Source: Capnocytophaga sp. ARDL2 (GTDB lineage: Bacteria; Bacteroidota; Bacteroidia; Flavobacteriales; Flavobacteriaceae). Taken from it: DNA of 64,000 nucleotides. A program made the translations under genes and the position numbers. Of this stretch, positions 9,116 through 18,931 are shown piece by piece (positions within the stretch are counted from its first letter, which is position 1; every line of letters starts with the position of its first letter). The notes below the pieces were generated by a model that did no database searches, was not told the origin of the DNA, and worked only from the letters and a program-made list of their open reading frames with translations. The stretch is taken from NCBI RefSeq assembly GCF_041530365.1, contig NZ_CP168034.1:248001-312000 (forward strand), read 5' to 3'.

Positions 9116-9186
9116 TTTCGATAGCTATCGAAAAGAACGAAGTGAAGAATCTATTTAAAAAAAAGATTCCTCCTTCTTCGGAATGA
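9116..9186. repeat. Dispersed palindromic repeat in the sdhA-sdhB spacer
   Basis: The 194-bp gap between sdhA and sdhB holds an 18-bp perfect palindrome (TTTCGATAGCTATCGAAA, 9116-9133). It is followed by gaatct...agattcctcc and cttcttcggaatgac, a sequence type scattered through many Bacteroidota genomes. A related piece occurs near 32782. No gene is visible in the gap. Confidence 0.6.
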
Positions 9187-9196
9187 CAAAATGGCA

Positions 9197-11197
9197 CTAT
9201 TTATAACTACGAGTTACCATTTTGATGTTTTCGTACTCAAGAGCTTCTTTGTGAAGAATCGATTCACGAGGATTTCCTGTGTATTCCCAAGCTGCTACAT
9301 ACGAGAAGTTTTCGTCGTCGCGTTTTGCTTCTCCTTCTTCAGTTTGGTGTTCTTCGCGGAAGTGTCCACCACATGATTCTTCACGGTGCAATGCATCTTT
9401 TGCAAACAATTCTCCTAATTCTAAGAAGTCTGCCAAACGCAATGCTTTTTCCAACTCTTGGTTGAAAGATTCTGCTACTCCAGATACTTTCACATCTTTG
9501 TAGAATTCGGCTCTCAATGCAGCGATTTCGTCCATGGCCTCAGTAAGACCTTTTGCGTTTCTCGCCATACCCACTTTGTTCCACATGATTTTCCCTAATT
9601 TTTTGTGGAAGTAATCTACAGAATGCGTACCCTTGTTGTTCATCAAGTGGTCGATCATTTTGCGTACATTGTTTTCAGCTTCTTCAAACTCTGGTAAATC
9701 TGTAGAAATCGCTCCTGTACGGATGTCATCTGCCAAATAATCACCAATAGTGTATGGCAATACGAAATATCCATCAGCCAAACCTTGCATCAACGCCGAA
9801 GCTCCCAAACGGTTAGCTCCGTGGTCTGAGAAGTTGGCCTCTCCAATACAGTAACATCCCTCTACGGTAGTCATCAAGTTGTAATCTACCCATACACCAC
9901 CCATTGTATAGTGTACCGCCGGATAAATCATCATTGGTGTAACATACGGATCTTCGTCAACGATTTTCTCATACATTTGGAAAAGGTTTCCGTATTTATT
10001 TTCTACGATTTTCTTACCTAAATCGTACACCAATTTTTTATCGTTTTCGTTTAGGTGTAAAATTCTCGCTTGTTCTTTACCGTATCTTTCGATAGCCGAA
10101 GCAAAATCCAAATATACAGCCTCACCTGTAGCATTTACACCAAAACCAGCATCACATCTTTCTTTTGCTGCACGAGACGCCACATCACGAGGCACCAAGT
10201 TTCCAAACGAAGGATAACGACGCTCTAAGTAATAATCTCTATCTTCTTCTGCAATTTGTGTTGGTTTCAATCTACCCTCACGGATTGCTTGAGCATCTTC
10301 CAATTTTTTAGGCACCCAAATACGACCGTCGTTTCTCAAAGATTCTGACATCAAAGTCAATTTTGATTGATGGTCTCCCGTAACAGGGATACAAGTTGGG
10401 TGAATTTGTGTATAACATGGGTTGGCAAAGTATGCACCTCTTTTGTGAGCTTTCCAAGCTGCAGTTACATTCGATCCCATCGCATTTGTAGAAAGGAAGA
10501 ATACATTTCCGTATCCACCCGATGCGATGACTACTGCGTGAGCAGAGTGTCTTTCAATTTCACCAGTTACCAAGTTACGAGCGATGATACCACGAGCTTT
10601 ACCGTTTACGATTACTAAATCAAGCATTTCGTGACGGTTGTACATTTTGATTTTTCCACGCCCAATTTGACGGTTCATTGCAGAGTAAGCTCCCAACAAC
10701 AACTGTTGTCCTGTTTGACCTTTTGCGTAGAAAGTACGAGATACTTGCGTACCACCAAACGAACGATTGTCAAGCAAACCACCATATTCTCTTGCCAATG
10801 GCACCCCTTGAGCCACACATTGGTCGATAATGTTTACAGAAACTTCAGCCAAGCGGTGAACATTTGCCTCACGAGCTCTATAATCCCCTCCTTTTACTGT
10901 ATCGTAAAACAAACGGTAGATAGAGTCGCCATCACCTTGGTAGTTTTTTGCGGCGTTGATACCCCCTTGAGCTGCAATAGAGTGTGCTCTACGAGGAGAA
11001 TCTTGGTAGCAGAAAGCCTTTACATTATAGCCCAACTCTGCCAAAGTAGCAGCAGCCGAACCACCAGCCAATCCTGTACCTACGATGATTACATCGATAT
11101 TTCTCTTATTGGCAGGGTTTACCAATTTGATATGATTTTTATAATCAGTCCATTTTGAATGAATAGGACCTTGTGGTATTTTATTATCTAAACTCAT
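9197..11197 (-). CDS. sdhA: Succinate dehydrogenase flavoprotein subunit
   Basis: The 666-residue catalytic subunit of complex II (succinate to fumarate). The FAD-binding glycine motif is at residues 40-45 (GTGLAGG). His72 in [11 protein letters not shown] is the expected site of covalent FAD attachment. The substrate-site segment [15 protein letters not shown] and the capping region with [18 protein letters not shown] are intact. Length and sequence fit the B-type enzyme of Bacteroidota, which pairs with a single five-helix cytochrome b subunit. The gene starts 18 bp after sdhC. Confidence 0.97.
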   Translation of the reverse strand: MSLDNKIPQGPIHSKWTDYKNHIKLVNPANKRNIDVIIVGTGLAGGSAAATLAELGYNVKAFCYQDSPRRAHSIAAQGGINAAKNYQGDGDSIYRLFYDTVKGGDYRAREANVHRLAEVSVNIIDQCVAQGVPLAREYGGLLDNRSFGGTQVSRTFYAKGQTGQQLLLGAYSAMNRQIGRGKIKMYNRHEMLDLVIVNGKARGIIARNLVTGEIERHSAHAVVIASGGYGNVFFLSTNAMGSNVTAAWKAHKRGAYFANPCYTQIHPTCIPVTGDHQSKLTLMSESLRNDGRIWVPKKLEDAQAIREGRLKPTQIAEEDRDYYLERRYPSFGNLVPRDVASRAAKERCDAGFGVNATGEAVYLDFASAIERYGKEQARILHLNENDKKLVYDLGKKIVENKYGNLFQMYEKIVDEDPYVTPMMIYPAVHYTMGGVWVDYNLMTTVEGCYCIGEANFSDHGANRLGASALMQGLADGYFVLPYTIGDYLADDIRTGAISTDLPEFEEAENNVRKMIDHLMNNKGTHSVDYFHKKLGKIMWNKVGMARNAKGLTEAMDEIAALRAEFYKDVKVSGVAESFNQELEKALRLADFLELGELFAKDALHREESCGGHFREEHQTEEGEAKRDDENFSYVAAWEYTGNPRESILHKEALEYENIKMVTRSYK

Positions 11198-11215
11198 GAT
11201 ACTGTCTTCTTTAGA

Positions 11216-12046
11216 TTATTTTACAAAATGGATATATACAGGAATAATTGCAAACAACAAAGGTACGATGATTGCGAAAGCAGTACCTGCACATTTGATG
11301 ATTCCGTTGTATTTCGTATGGTTCAATCCCAAAGATTGGAAGGCACTTTTAAATCCGTGCAACAAGTGAAAACTCAACACAGCCATAGAAAGCACATACA
11401 AAATAGTAGCAATCAATCCCATGTTGTTTACAGGATTTTTGAAAAAATCTACTGTGATTTTGTACAAATCTTTGTACCCTTCAGCAAATTTCAAATCAGA
11501 ATTTGGAATGTAAAATTCTTTCCCATTTTTCAATTCCAAACCTCCCATTTCTACTTGTTGTTTTTCAATAAAACTTCCAGAAGTAGTGTTGTACATTTCT
11601 ACATCCCCCATAGGAGTAGCCAATACTTGCGTTTGCAAAGGCATTTCAGAAAAATGCATTTTTGCCCAGAAATTTGTCATGTGTGTAACGATAAACACCA
11701 ACAACAAAGTCCCTAAAACCGCCATGTTTCTCGATTGCCAAGTACTGTTTGCAGCAGCATTGTTTTTAGCATAACCAACAGGGCGAGCTTTTTTGTTTTG
11801 GATGGTCAATAAAATACCATCAACTGCGTGGAATAAAATAGAAAAATAAGTCAAATAAGACAATACTTTTACCGCAGGATTCGTAGTCATGAAATGAGCG
11901 TACTGATTGAACTGCAAGTCTGAAGCGTAAATCAATTGTAGGTTTCCTACCAAGTGACCTATCAAAAACACGCATAAAAATAAACCTGTAAGCGCCATCC
12001 AGTATTTCTTACCGATAGACGACTTTAATAGTGCAGATTTTGCCAT
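11216..12046 (-). CDS. sdhC: Succinate dehydrogenase cytochrome b subunit
   Basis: A 276-residue membrane anchor that binds haem b and quinone. Hydrophobic segments are visible near residues 15-35, 60-80, 108-128, 208-230 and 250-272, with histidines suited to haem ligation in GHLVGN, FHAVDG, VTHMTN and FHLLHGF. Between the third and fourth segments there is a hydrophilic stretch of about 60 residues (from about TQVLATPMGDVEMYN to EGYKDLYK). This makes the protein longer than the roughly 220-230 residues I associate with this family. It is the first gene of the operon and has its own promoter. Confidence 0.93.
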   Translation of the reverse strand: MAKSALLKSSIGKKYWMALTGLFLCVFLIGHLVGNLQLIYASDLQFNQYAHFMTTNPAVKVLSYLTYFSILFHAVDGILLTIQNKKARPVGYAKNNAAANSTWQSRNMAVLGTLLLVFIVTHMTNFWAKMHFSEMPLQTQVLATPMGDVEMYNTTSGSFIEKQQVEMGGLELKNGKEFYIPNSDLKFAEGYKDLYKITVDFFKNPVNNMGLIATILYVLSMAVLSFHLLHGFKSAFQSLGLNHTKYNGIIKCAGTAFAIIVPLLFAIIPVYIHFVK

Positions 12047-12079
12047 AGTGAAATGTTAATAGTTTCTTTAAAAATCATA

Positions 12080-12110
12080 CAAAATTAAATGTTATTACTA
12101 CTATTTTCAA
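12080..12110 (-). promoter_or_regulatory. Promoter of sdhCAB
   Basis: On the minus strand TTG, 20 bases, then TAATTTTG fits the Bacteroidetes -33/-7 consensus. Transcription would start about 28 bp before the sdhC ATG. Confidence 0.65.
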
Positions 12111-12329
12111 CATACATATTCGATTTATAAGCAATTTATATTTATTTTAAACTAAAAGAACAAACCTACACAATTTATTCATTTATTTATCAACAACTTA
12201 CAACAATAAATAAAAAAATTTTATTTAAAAAAGGTGGAGATTTTTATTTTTCTCTTGCATCTTTCAATTTATTAAAATATTTTAAAAAGTATGATATTAC
12301 GTTAAAATTGAAACTATGGTTAAAACACA
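12111..12329. other. AT-rich spacer without a visible gene
   Basis: About 220 bp upstream of sdhC, very AT-rich. I see no ORF with codon structure and no RNA. Apart from the sdh promoter at its edge I can assign nothing here. Confidence 0.6.
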
Positions 12330-12366
12330 AAAACGAGATGTATTTCAGTAGCATACACCTCGTTTT
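12330..12366 (-). terminator. Terminator of the L,D-transpeptidase gene cluster
   Basis: Directly after the stop of the L,D-transpeptidase gene the minus strand reads AACGAGGTGTAT, a short loop, ATACATCTCGTT (one mismatch) and then a T-run. Confidence 0.75.
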
Positions 12367-12367
12367 T

Positions 12368-13678
12368 TTATTTCTTTGCTTTTATTCTCTTTATCATTGC
12401 CTCATCCCATTGATAAGGGTCTGAAATACTTTTCAACTGATTGTTTTCTACAATCGTTGTAAAATACGTCTGATAGATTTTTACTTTTTTACTCAATGAA
12501 ATATGTTTGGTCTTTTCTGATTCGACGATTTCTATCATATCGTCTTTTGATATTTTTTTATTTTCAGTATTAAATATGTACGTTGCCAAATCAAAAGGAT
12601 GTTCAACGCGTACACAACCCGAACTCAACGTTCTATTGTCATTGGCAAACAACGAACGATTGTTGGTATCATGCAAGTACACCATATGATTGTTGGGAAA
12701 ATTAAACTTTATCGTTCCCAGTGCATTGCTTTTACCTGGTTCTTGTACATATCTATAAGATTTGTACCTTTCTGGATTCCAATCTTCTGGCTCTACTTCA
12801 TTTCCCTTTGAATCTAAGATTTTTATTCTTCTATTTGCAAAATAGCTTCGATTATTGGTAGCTGCTGGCAAGACATCATTTTTTAAAATCGTCGGCGGTA
12901 CTGTCCAAGTGGGATTGAGTACTATACTGTTGAATGCCGAATTCAACACAGGAGTTTTTCTATCTGTTTTTCCAATGATGGTACGATGAGTATATAAAAC
13001 TTCTCCTTTTTCTATCCATCTCAGTTTCATTTCAGGAATATTTACCCAAACATAATATTCGCCCAAATCATCGGGTATCCAACGAGCTCTTTCCATATTT
13101 AGCAATAACTTGTCCAATGGATTTTTTGATTGCTCCCATTGTGATTGCAATTCTTGGTAAAATTTATTTTTAGGTATTTGCGAAAGTAACGCTTCTTTGA
13201 CTGAATGATTTTTTAATGCATCAAAGGGCAATTGATAATCTATAGTTCGCTTTTTATCAATTTCCCAATCTGAAATGATTTTTTTAGGATGTACACGACC
13301 GTGATTTAGATAAAATGTTGCTTTTAAAAATATAGTAGTAAAATCAAAATCAGCGGCGACTCTCTGTGAGGGTATGTATTGTTGATATTTTTGATGATGA
13401 CCGATTAATTTGTCATACAAAAAATCTGAACGTTTAAACCCATGTTTTTCAATATCATTAGTCAAAAAATCGAGTAATTCTTCTCTATTTTGAAAAGAAT
13501 TCCAAAAAGTATGTTGACCAAAAGTATCGTAAAACTTTTTGGTTGCACCTGCCGTTTGAAGTATTTGACAAGGTACAAAATAAACAATTTCTGGATGTTT
13601 TACCTCATCAGCCGACGGGCGAAAACAATTTACCCCTATCAATAGAAAACATATCAAGGGGTATAATTTTTTATTCAT
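12368..13678 (-). CDS. L,D-transpeptidase (YkuD domain, LdtD/YcbB-like)
   Basis: A 436-residue cell-wall enzyme. The YkuD catalytic motif SGCVRVEHP gives the nucleophile at about Cys355, with His336 in VYLHDTNNRSLF. Upstream are the conserved NPTWTVPPTI segment and a scaffold domain of the type found in YcbB/LdtD proteins. The family makes 3-3 cross-links in peptidoglycan or attaches proteins to it. I take the ATG at 13678 rather than 13717, because it begins the hydrophobic export signal MNKKLYPLICFLLIGVNC and overlaps the preceding GNAT stop codon by 8 bp. A Cys ends this signal but the context is not a canonical lipobox. The gene closes a translationally coupled group with the GNAT and flavin reductase genes. 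Confidence 0.85.
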   Translation of the reverse strand: MNKKLYPLICFLLIGVNCFRPSADEVKHPEIVYFVPCQILQTAGATKKFYDTFGQHTFWNSFQNREELLDFLTNDIEKHGFKRSDFLYDKLIGHHQKYQQYIPSQRVAADFDFTTIFLKATFYLNHGRVHPKKIISDWEIDKKRTIDYQLPFDALKNHSVKEALLSQIPKNKFYQELQSQWEQSKNPLDKLLLNMERARWIPDDLGEYYVWVNIPEMKLRWIEKGEVLYTHRTIIGKTDRKTPVLNSAFNSIVLNPTWTVPPTILKNDVLPAATNNRSYFANRRIKILDSKGNEVEPEDWNPERYKSYRYVQEPGKSNALGTIKFNFPNNHMVYLHDTNNRSLFANDNRTLSSGCVRVEHPFDLATYIFNTENKKISKDDMIEIVESEKTKHISLSKKVKIYQTYFTTIVENNQLKSISDPYQWDEAMIKRIKAKK

Positions 13679-14120
13679 CTTTTGTAATAAATTTAAACAT
13701 AATTCGATGTGAACCAATATGAGGAATCAACACTTCTTGTATTTTGAGCGAAAAACCTAGTTTTACGTAAAATTTGACAGCAAAATCTCTTGCAAAACAC
13801 CATATAAACGCTGCTTTATTTGCTGTTACTTTACGTAAGCTCGTTTCTACCAATTCCCTTCCGATTCCTTTTCCTTGGTGCGATTTTACAATTGCCAAAC
13901 CTGTCAATCGATAGACATCGTTTACCTTATAATTGTTTGTATCTTTTTTGTGATACGACACTACGCCTATCAATTTTCCGTCTTCAAAAGCTCCAAAATG
14001 CTTGGTTTCCTTTTCATAATCGCCTTCAAACACACTCTCCTCTCGGGGCATATCATTTCTCAACACGAGATGCCTCAAATCGATGGTTTCATCTGCTGAA
14101 ATTTCTTTTATTTCTATCAT
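13671..14120 (-). CDS. GNAT-family N-acetyltransferase
   Basis: A 149-residue acetyl-CoA-dependent acyltransferase. The acetyl-CoA pyrophosphate loop is seen in SHQGKGIGRELVE, after the beta4 strand YRLTGLAIV, and the closing region reads FYVKLGFSL. These are the A and B motifs of the fold. The start at 14120 is chosen because AAGGAAAC lies just upstream and MIEIKEISADET begins the domain; the longer ORF start at 14156 would overlap the flavin reductase gene. The substrate cannot be told from sequence. It sits 16 bp after the flavin reductase-like gene and overlaps the L,D-transpeptidase start. Confidence 0.82.
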   Translation of the reverse strand: MIEIKEISADETIDLRHLVLRNDMPREESVFEGDYEKETKHFGAFEDGKLIGVVSYHKKDTNNYKVNDVYRLTGLAIVKSHQGKGIGRELVETSLRKVTANKAAFIWCFARDFAVKFYVKLGFSLKIQEVLIPHIGSHRIMFKFITKDE

Positions 14121-14136
14121 GTTTCCTTCTTTAAAT

Positions 14137-15021
14137 TTATTGAATAGTAGCAGCACATAAAACTGCTTTCCAAGCCTGATCTACTTGCCCTTTCTTGATA
14201 CATTCTTTCGCAAACATACAAATTTCTTTTGTGTTTTTGTCATTTAACCATTGCTGAATCGTATCATTTGACAATTTGTAGTCTTCTACTTCTTCTTGTG
14301 TTGGAATTATTTCAATGTTTCCTAAAATCCCCAACTCATTTCCTGTAAAAAATCCTTGTGCAACTACCGACTGAGGCAAGGCATCTACCCCCACCCCCAA
14401 CGTTACCAATGGTTTTTCTACTTCAAACATTCCGTCAATCGCTCGAGTGTACCAGTTACCTCCCATACGAGCTACTAAATCGATTTTTTTGGTATCAATT
14501 ACTCCGTTTTCGTCTAAAATATCTTCGTTGATATGAAACTTTACTACTTCACAAATCACCAAATTTCCTGCTCCTCCTTGATCGCCCAATGCTACTACAT
14601 CTTTCACGATACATTCCAATTGCACAGGGCTTTCTTTTACTCGCATTGGTCGAATGTTTTCTGAGGCAACTTTTGTAAATCCTGCTTTTACAAACTCATC
14701 TACTCCGTCTCCATATTCTGTAGATGACAAAGAGGTTTGCTGTACAATATCATAATTTACCACATTGATTACCACTTCTTTGATTTCTTTTACATTTTCT
14801 AAAGTATGCTTTGTGGTACTGTTTCTCACTCTACGTGCTGGAGAGAAAATCAACACAGGTGGATTGGAACTAAAAATATTAAAAAAGCTAAACGGTGATA
14901 AATTGTGATTGCCATTTGCATCGATTGTACTTGCTAATGCGATGGGTCTTGGCCCTATGGCAGATTGCAAATAGTTTTGCACTTGCATTGGGTTTAATTC
15001 TTTTGGGTCAAATGTCTTCAT
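14137..15021 (-). CDS. Flavin reductase-like FMN-binding split-barrel protein
   Basis: A 294-residue protein of the flavin reductase-like domain family. Recognisable are the N-terminal GPRPIALASTID and NLSPFSFFNIFSSNPPVLIF segments, which form the FMN-binding split barrel, and ARMGGNWYTRA in the C-terminal part. Proteins of this type bind FMN and often act as reductases, but the partner is unknown here. The start at 15021 (MKTFDPKEL) falls one base after the stop of rnhA, so I prefer it to 15033. The GNAT gene follows, making an rnhA, flavin reductase, GNAT, L,D-transpeptidase run. Confidence 0.82.
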   Translation of the reverse strand: MKTFDPKELNPMQVQNYLQSAIGPRPIALASTIDANGNHNLSPFSFFNIFSSNPPVLIFSPARRVRNSTTKHTLENVKEIKEVVINVVNYDIVQQTSLSSTEYGDGVDEFVKAGFTKVASENIRPMRVKESPVQLECIVKDVVALGDQGGAGNLVICEVVKFHINEDILDENGVIDTKKIDLVARMGGNWYTRAIDGMFEVEKPLVTLGVGVDALPQSVVAQGFFTGNELGILGNIEIIPTQEEVEDYKLSNDTIQQWLNDKNTKEICMFAKECIKKGQVDQAWKAVLCAATIQ

Positions 15022-15022
15022 A

Positions 15023-15499
15023 TTATATATCAAATAAATTTTGTTGTTCGTATCCTTCGTCTATCAATAAGTTTTCTTGTTTGGACGCATTTACTGCAAG
15101 AAAATCACAGCGTTCGTTCAACGGATGATTGTTGTGTCCCTTGATCCACTGAAATTGAACCTTATGTTTGCGATACACCTGTAAAAAGCGCTGCCATAAA
15201 TCGGGATTTTTCACTCCTTTAAATCCTTTTTTTTGCCAACCTACAATCCAATGCTGATTGATGGCATCTACTACATACTTAGAATCAGAAACTACCAAAA
15301 CATCACAATTCTCTATTTTCAAAGCTTCCAAACCTACAATTACCGCCAATAATTCCATGCGATTGTTGGTCGTGTATCGATAGCCCTGTGCGATTTCCTT
15401 TTGACGCTGGGTTCCTACCTGTTGTAAAACCACACCAAATCCACCCGGACCTGGATTGCCGCGTGACGAACCGTCTGTATGTATGATGATTTGGGGCAT
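15023..15499 (-). CDS. rnhA: Ribonuclease HI
   Basis: A 158-residue RNase H type 1 that cuts RNA in RNA-DNA hybrids, such as R-loops and primer remnants. All four acidic active-site residues are visible: Asp9 (HTDGSSRGNPGPGG), Glu49 (NRMELLAV), Asp72 (VVSDSKYVVDAI) and Asp132 (NERCDFLA). The flexible-loop histidine is in WIKGHNNHP. Length is normal for the bacterial enzyme. The next gene starts one base after its stop. Confidence 0.96.
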   Translation of the reverse strand: MPQIIIHTDGSSRGNPGPGGFGVVLQQVGTQRQKEIAQGYRYTTNNRMELLAVIVGLEALKIENCDVLVVSDSKYVVDAINQHWIVGWQKKGFKGVKNPDLWQRFLQVYRKHKVQFQWIKGHNNHPLNERCDFLAVNASKQENLLIDEGYEQQNLFDI

Positions 15500-15676
15500 G
15501 GGGTATCTTTTAACTGTAAATTGTATTGTTGTAGATTGTATAATGTTCTTCTTTTTTGTATTTGAACGATTTATTATAGAATTTAGTTTATCATTCCAAA
15601 TAATTATTTTTTTAGTATAATATTAAATTGTTGTAAAAAAACATTATACATTTTTTCAATTTACATTATACAAAAT

Positions 15677-17281
15677 TTAATCTCCCACCCTCACCGTTTC
15701 ATTCAATTCCCAATTAGCTCTTGCGTCCCAAATGACTGGGAGATTGACGATGGTTTCGGATTGGCGTTTTTCTAAATAATTTCCTGAATCCCACTTGCCA
15801 TTGACGTTGGCATCGATGATTACTCGAGCTTGGTATTTTCCTGGTTCTAATCGTTGGAAAACCAATTGCTTGTTTTCGGGAACGATTTGTTTTTGTACGA
15901 CTTTGTTTTTATCGTTGAGCAATTCAAATATCAAAGGGACTTCTTCAGTATGCTCGACTGTTACTGTAAGATTGGCATAATCTGCATACGAAGTTGTCTT
16001 TCCTTCCCAACGCAACGAATCGTTTGACTTTTGAAACAAATCGGTTACTGCTCCAGGATAAAGTTGCAATTTGTAAGAAGTATTTTCTTTTTTGTCAAAA
16101 ATCAAATACAAAATGTTCTTCAATTTATCTTGAACAATATCGAAAATTGTTTCGTTTTCTTTATCGTCTGTCAGTTGGATTTTTTCCTTGTCAAATTGCA
16201 CAATGGGTGTGGTACTGCTTATTTGCAAACTATCCCTAAAATGCAATACACTTCCTGTTCTGAAAGAAACATTTAGCGTATCGATAGTCTTTACATTTCG
16301 AGGTTTTAGCACATATTCTTTTGTATAATCGCCATTGGTAAACGAAAATTTCAACGAATCTTTCGCTATTTCTGGCATAAATACATGCAACGAATCTTTA
16401 TCTGCTACTTTGTAAAAAGCCGACGGTATTTTCTTTTCAAAATCAGAAACCTCAATGGTAATATTTTTATATTCTCCCTCAAACGGCACCAACCATTTGT
16501 TTTTTGACAACATCGACGGACGAGAAATGTTGTTTTGTGGTTGCTCTTTGAAAAGCGTTAGTACAAAAATAGAATCTGTTGGTACGCTAATCGAATGAGA
16601 CAAAAATGCTATTTTTTCCAATTTGGGTTGAAAAGTATAGTTGTTATTATCGTCTGTCAGTGCAAAAAGCACATATTCACCTGCTTTGATATTTTCTAAA
16701 GTTGCCGAAGTTTGTCCTTTGGCTGCGTGAGCTACATAATACGGCTTTTTCTTGAAAATCAACGAATCTTTAAAATTTTCGGCTTCGTACAACATCACTT
16801 TTACCCCCTGATTGAGCGTAGGTTCGAAAGCATCTCGCAATTGTACATTTACTTGCAAAGAATCGATAAATTTGCCTGTAGAAAACACATATTTAAACGC
16901 TTCAAAAGCATTGCCTTCATTGTTGTCCACGATGCTATTTCCAAAGTTAAAAGAATAGGTGGTATTGGATTTCAGACTGTCTTTCAACTTGATCGTTACC
17001 GTTTTATTTGCCAATCCCATAGGGGAAAGTTCGGGCATTTGCTCCATTGGAGGCGAAATAATCAATTGTTGATTGACATTGTTTAGTTTTACATATTCAT
17101 CAAACGACAATTTGATTGTTTTTTCGTTGAATTGAGTTGAAAAATTTTCAGGAATAGCTTTCAATAATACGGGTGGCAGGGTGTCTTGAGGTCCACCTGT
17201 GATATAACCGCGTTTTGCACAGCTGAAAAATAGGCTGATGCAAATAATAACAAGGAATAAAAGTTGTCTGAGGTTTTTCAT
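15677..17281 (-). CDS. Ig-like (SbsA-type) domain lipoprotein
   Basis: A 534-residue predicted lipoprotein with signal peptide ending LFFSC and then AKRGYITGGPQDTLPPVLL. The segment after it (IPENFSTQFNEKTIKLSFDEYVKL) is the start of a bacterial Ig-like module (Big_5/SbsA type). The C-terminal part (RLEPGKYQARVIIDANVNGKWDSG) is characteristic of a lipoprotein family widely conserved in Bacteroidota, whose function is not known to me. Its place is most likely the periplasm or cell surface. It follows glyQS after ~100 bp that contain an inverted repeat. The 177-bp gap downstream of it, before rnhA, shows nothing recognisable. Confidence 0.8.
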   Translation of the reverse strand: MKNLRQLLFLVIICISLFFSCAKRGYITGGPQDTLPPVLLKAIPENFSTQFNEKTIKLSFDEYVKLNNVNQQLIISPPMEQMPELSPMGLANKTVTIKLKDSLKSNTTYSFNFGNSIVDNNEGNAFEAFKYVFSTGKFIDSLQVNVQLRDAFEPTLNQGVKVMLYEAENFKDSLIFKKKPYYVAHAAKGQTSATLENIKAGEYVLFALTDDNNNYTFQPKLEKIAFLSHSISVPTDSIFVLTLFKEQPQNNISRPSMLSKNKWLVPFEGEYKNITIEVSDFEKKIPSAFYKVADKDSLHVFMPEIAKDSLKFSFTNGDYTKEYVLKPRNVKTIDTLNVSFRTGSVLHFRDSLQISSTTPIVQFDKEKIQLTDDKENETIFDIVQDKLKNILYLIFDKKENTSYKLQLYPGAVTDLFQKSNDSLRWEGKTTSYADYANLTVTVEHTEEVPLIFELLNDKNKVVQKQIVPENKQLVFQRLEPGKYQARVIIDANVNGKWDSGNYLEKRQSETIVNLPVIWDARANWELNETVRVGD

Positions 17282-17294
17282 AGTTTAAATTTAA

Positions 17295-17361
17295 TTAGCC
17301 ACGAATTTCACGAATTTTCAAAATTATATAATTTGAGTTAATTCGTGTAATTAGTGGCTAA
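17295..17361. repeat. Imperfect inverted repeat between glyQS and the Ig-like lipoprotein gene
   Basis: Two 22-nt arms (17295-17316, starting TTAGCCACGAA, and 17340-17361, ending TAGTGGCTAA) pair at 20 of 22 positions around a 23-nt AT-rich loop. The sequence type is a dispersed repeat of Flavobacteriaceae genomes. It may weakly terminate glyQS or protect its mRNA end. Confidence 0.7.
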
Positions 17362-17382
17362 CATACAAACACCAAAGGTGTA

Positions 17383-18927
17383 TTATTTCATTTTCTGTAA
17401 CCAATTTCTCATAGAAACCTCATCGTTGATAATGTTTCTCAAATCTGAAATCGCTACTCTTTCTTGTTGCATCGTATCTCTGTGGCGGATGGTTACCGTT
17501 TTGTCTTCCAAAGTTTGGTGATCTACCGTGATACAGAATGGAGTACCCAATGCATCTTGACGACGGTAACGACGACCTACAGCATCTTTTTCGTCATAAG
17601 CCACATTGAAATCCCATTTCAAATCTTCGATGATTTCTCTGGCTACTTCTGGCAATCCGTCTTTTTTTACCAATGGCAATACCGCTGCTTTGGTTGGTGC
17701 CAAAACCGATGGCAATTTCAAAACGGTGCGTGTAGAACCGTCTTCCAAAGTCTCTTCTTGCAAGGCTTTTGAAAATACTGCCAAAAACATACGATCCAAT
17801 CCTACCGAAGTTTCAACAACATACGGCACATAAGAGGAATTGGTTTCGTTGTCAAAGAATTGTAATTTTTTACCCGAATGTTGCTCGTGTGCTTTCAAAT
17901 CGAAATCGGTACGCGAGTGGATTCCTTCCAATTCTTTGAATCCGAATGGGAAGTTGAACTCAATATCGGCTGCTGCATTGGCATAGTGAGCCAATTTTTC
18001 GTGGTCGTGGAAACGGTAGTTTTCTCTACCCATTCCCAAAGAAAGATGCCATTTTAGACGCGTTTCTTTCCAGTAGTCGTACCACTTCATTTCTTCGCCT
18101 GGTTTTACAAAAAATTGCATTTCCATTTGTTCAAACTCACGCATACGGAAGATAAATTGTCTTGCAACAATCTCATTTCTAAACGCTTTTCCTGTTTGAG
18201 CAATTCCAAACGGTATTTTCATTCTTCCTGTTTTTTGTACATTTAGGAAGTTTACAAAAATTCCTTGAGCGGTTTCAGGACGCAAATACAAATCCATCGC
18301 TGTATCGGCAGACGCTCCGAGTTTTGTAGCAAACATAAGGTTGAACTGACGCACATCTGTCCAGTTTTTAGAACCTGTTTCTGGGTCGGCAATGCCCAAC
18401 TCTTCGATGAGTAATTTTACATCGGCAAGGTCGCCACTGTCCAAACCTTTTGCCATACGTTCGAGGATTTCTTTCTTTTTTGAAAGATATTCCACCACAC
18501 GAGGATTGGTCGACACAAATTGCTCTTCGTCAAAGGCTTCTCCAAAACGATTTCTCGCTTTTTCGATTTCCTTTTGAGCTTTTTGATACAATTTTTCGCA
18601 ATAATCCTCAATCAACACATCGGCTCTGTATCGTTTTTTAGAATCTTTGTTGTCAATCAATGGGTCGTTGAACGCATCGATATGCCCCGATGCTTTCCAA
18701 GTGGTGGGATGCATAAAAATTGCAGCGTCTATACCCACAATGTTTTCGTGCATTTGCACCATTGATTTCCACCAATATTCACGAATGTTTTTCTTTAGCT
18801 CTACTCCGTTTTGAGCGTAGTCATATACGGCACTGAGTCCGTCGTAAATTTCGCTTGATGGGAAAATATATCCATACTCTTTTGCATGCGAAATTACATT
18901 TTTAAAAATATCTTCTTGTTTTGCCAT
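17383..18927 (-). CDS. glyQS: Glycyl-tRNA synthetase (single-chain class II)
   Basis: A 514-residue alpha2-type glycyl-tRNA synthetase. The N-terminus KEYGYIFPSSEIYDGLSAVYDY, the class II motif 2 region (FGIAQTGKAFRNEI then RQFIFRMREFEQMEMQ) and the motif 3 region (ETSVGLDRMFLAV) are all present, and an anticodon-binding domain follows from about residue 405 to the end. It charges tRNA-Gly. A TAATTTTG box ends only four bases before the ATG on the minus strand, which suggests a very short or absent leader. Confidence 0.96.
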   Translation of the reverse strand: MAKQEDIFKNVISHAKEYGYIFPSSEIYDGLSAVYDYAQNGVELKKNIREYWWKSMVQMHENIVGIDAAIFMHPTTWKASGHIDAFNDPLIDNKDSKKRYRADVLIEDYCEKLYQKAQKEIEKARNRFGEAFDEEQFVSTNPRVVEYLSKKKEILERMAKGLDSGDLADVKLLIEELGIADPETGSKNWTDVRQFNLMFATKLGASADTAMDLYLRPETAQGIFVNFLNVQKTGRMKIPFGIAQTGKAFRNEIVARQFIFRMREFEQMEMQFFVKPGEEMKWYDYWKETRLKWHLSLGMGRENYRFHDHEKLAHYANAAADIEFNFPFGFKELEGIHSRTDFDLKAHEQHSGKKLQFFDNETNSSYVPYVVETSVGLDRMFLAVFSKALQEETLEDGSTRTVLKLPSVLAPTKAAVLPLVKKDGLPEVAREIIEDLKWDFNVAYDEKDAVGRRYRRQDALGTPFCITVDHQTLEDKTVTIRHRDTMQQERVAISDLRNIINDEVSMRNWLQKMK

Positions 18928-18931
18928 GGTG

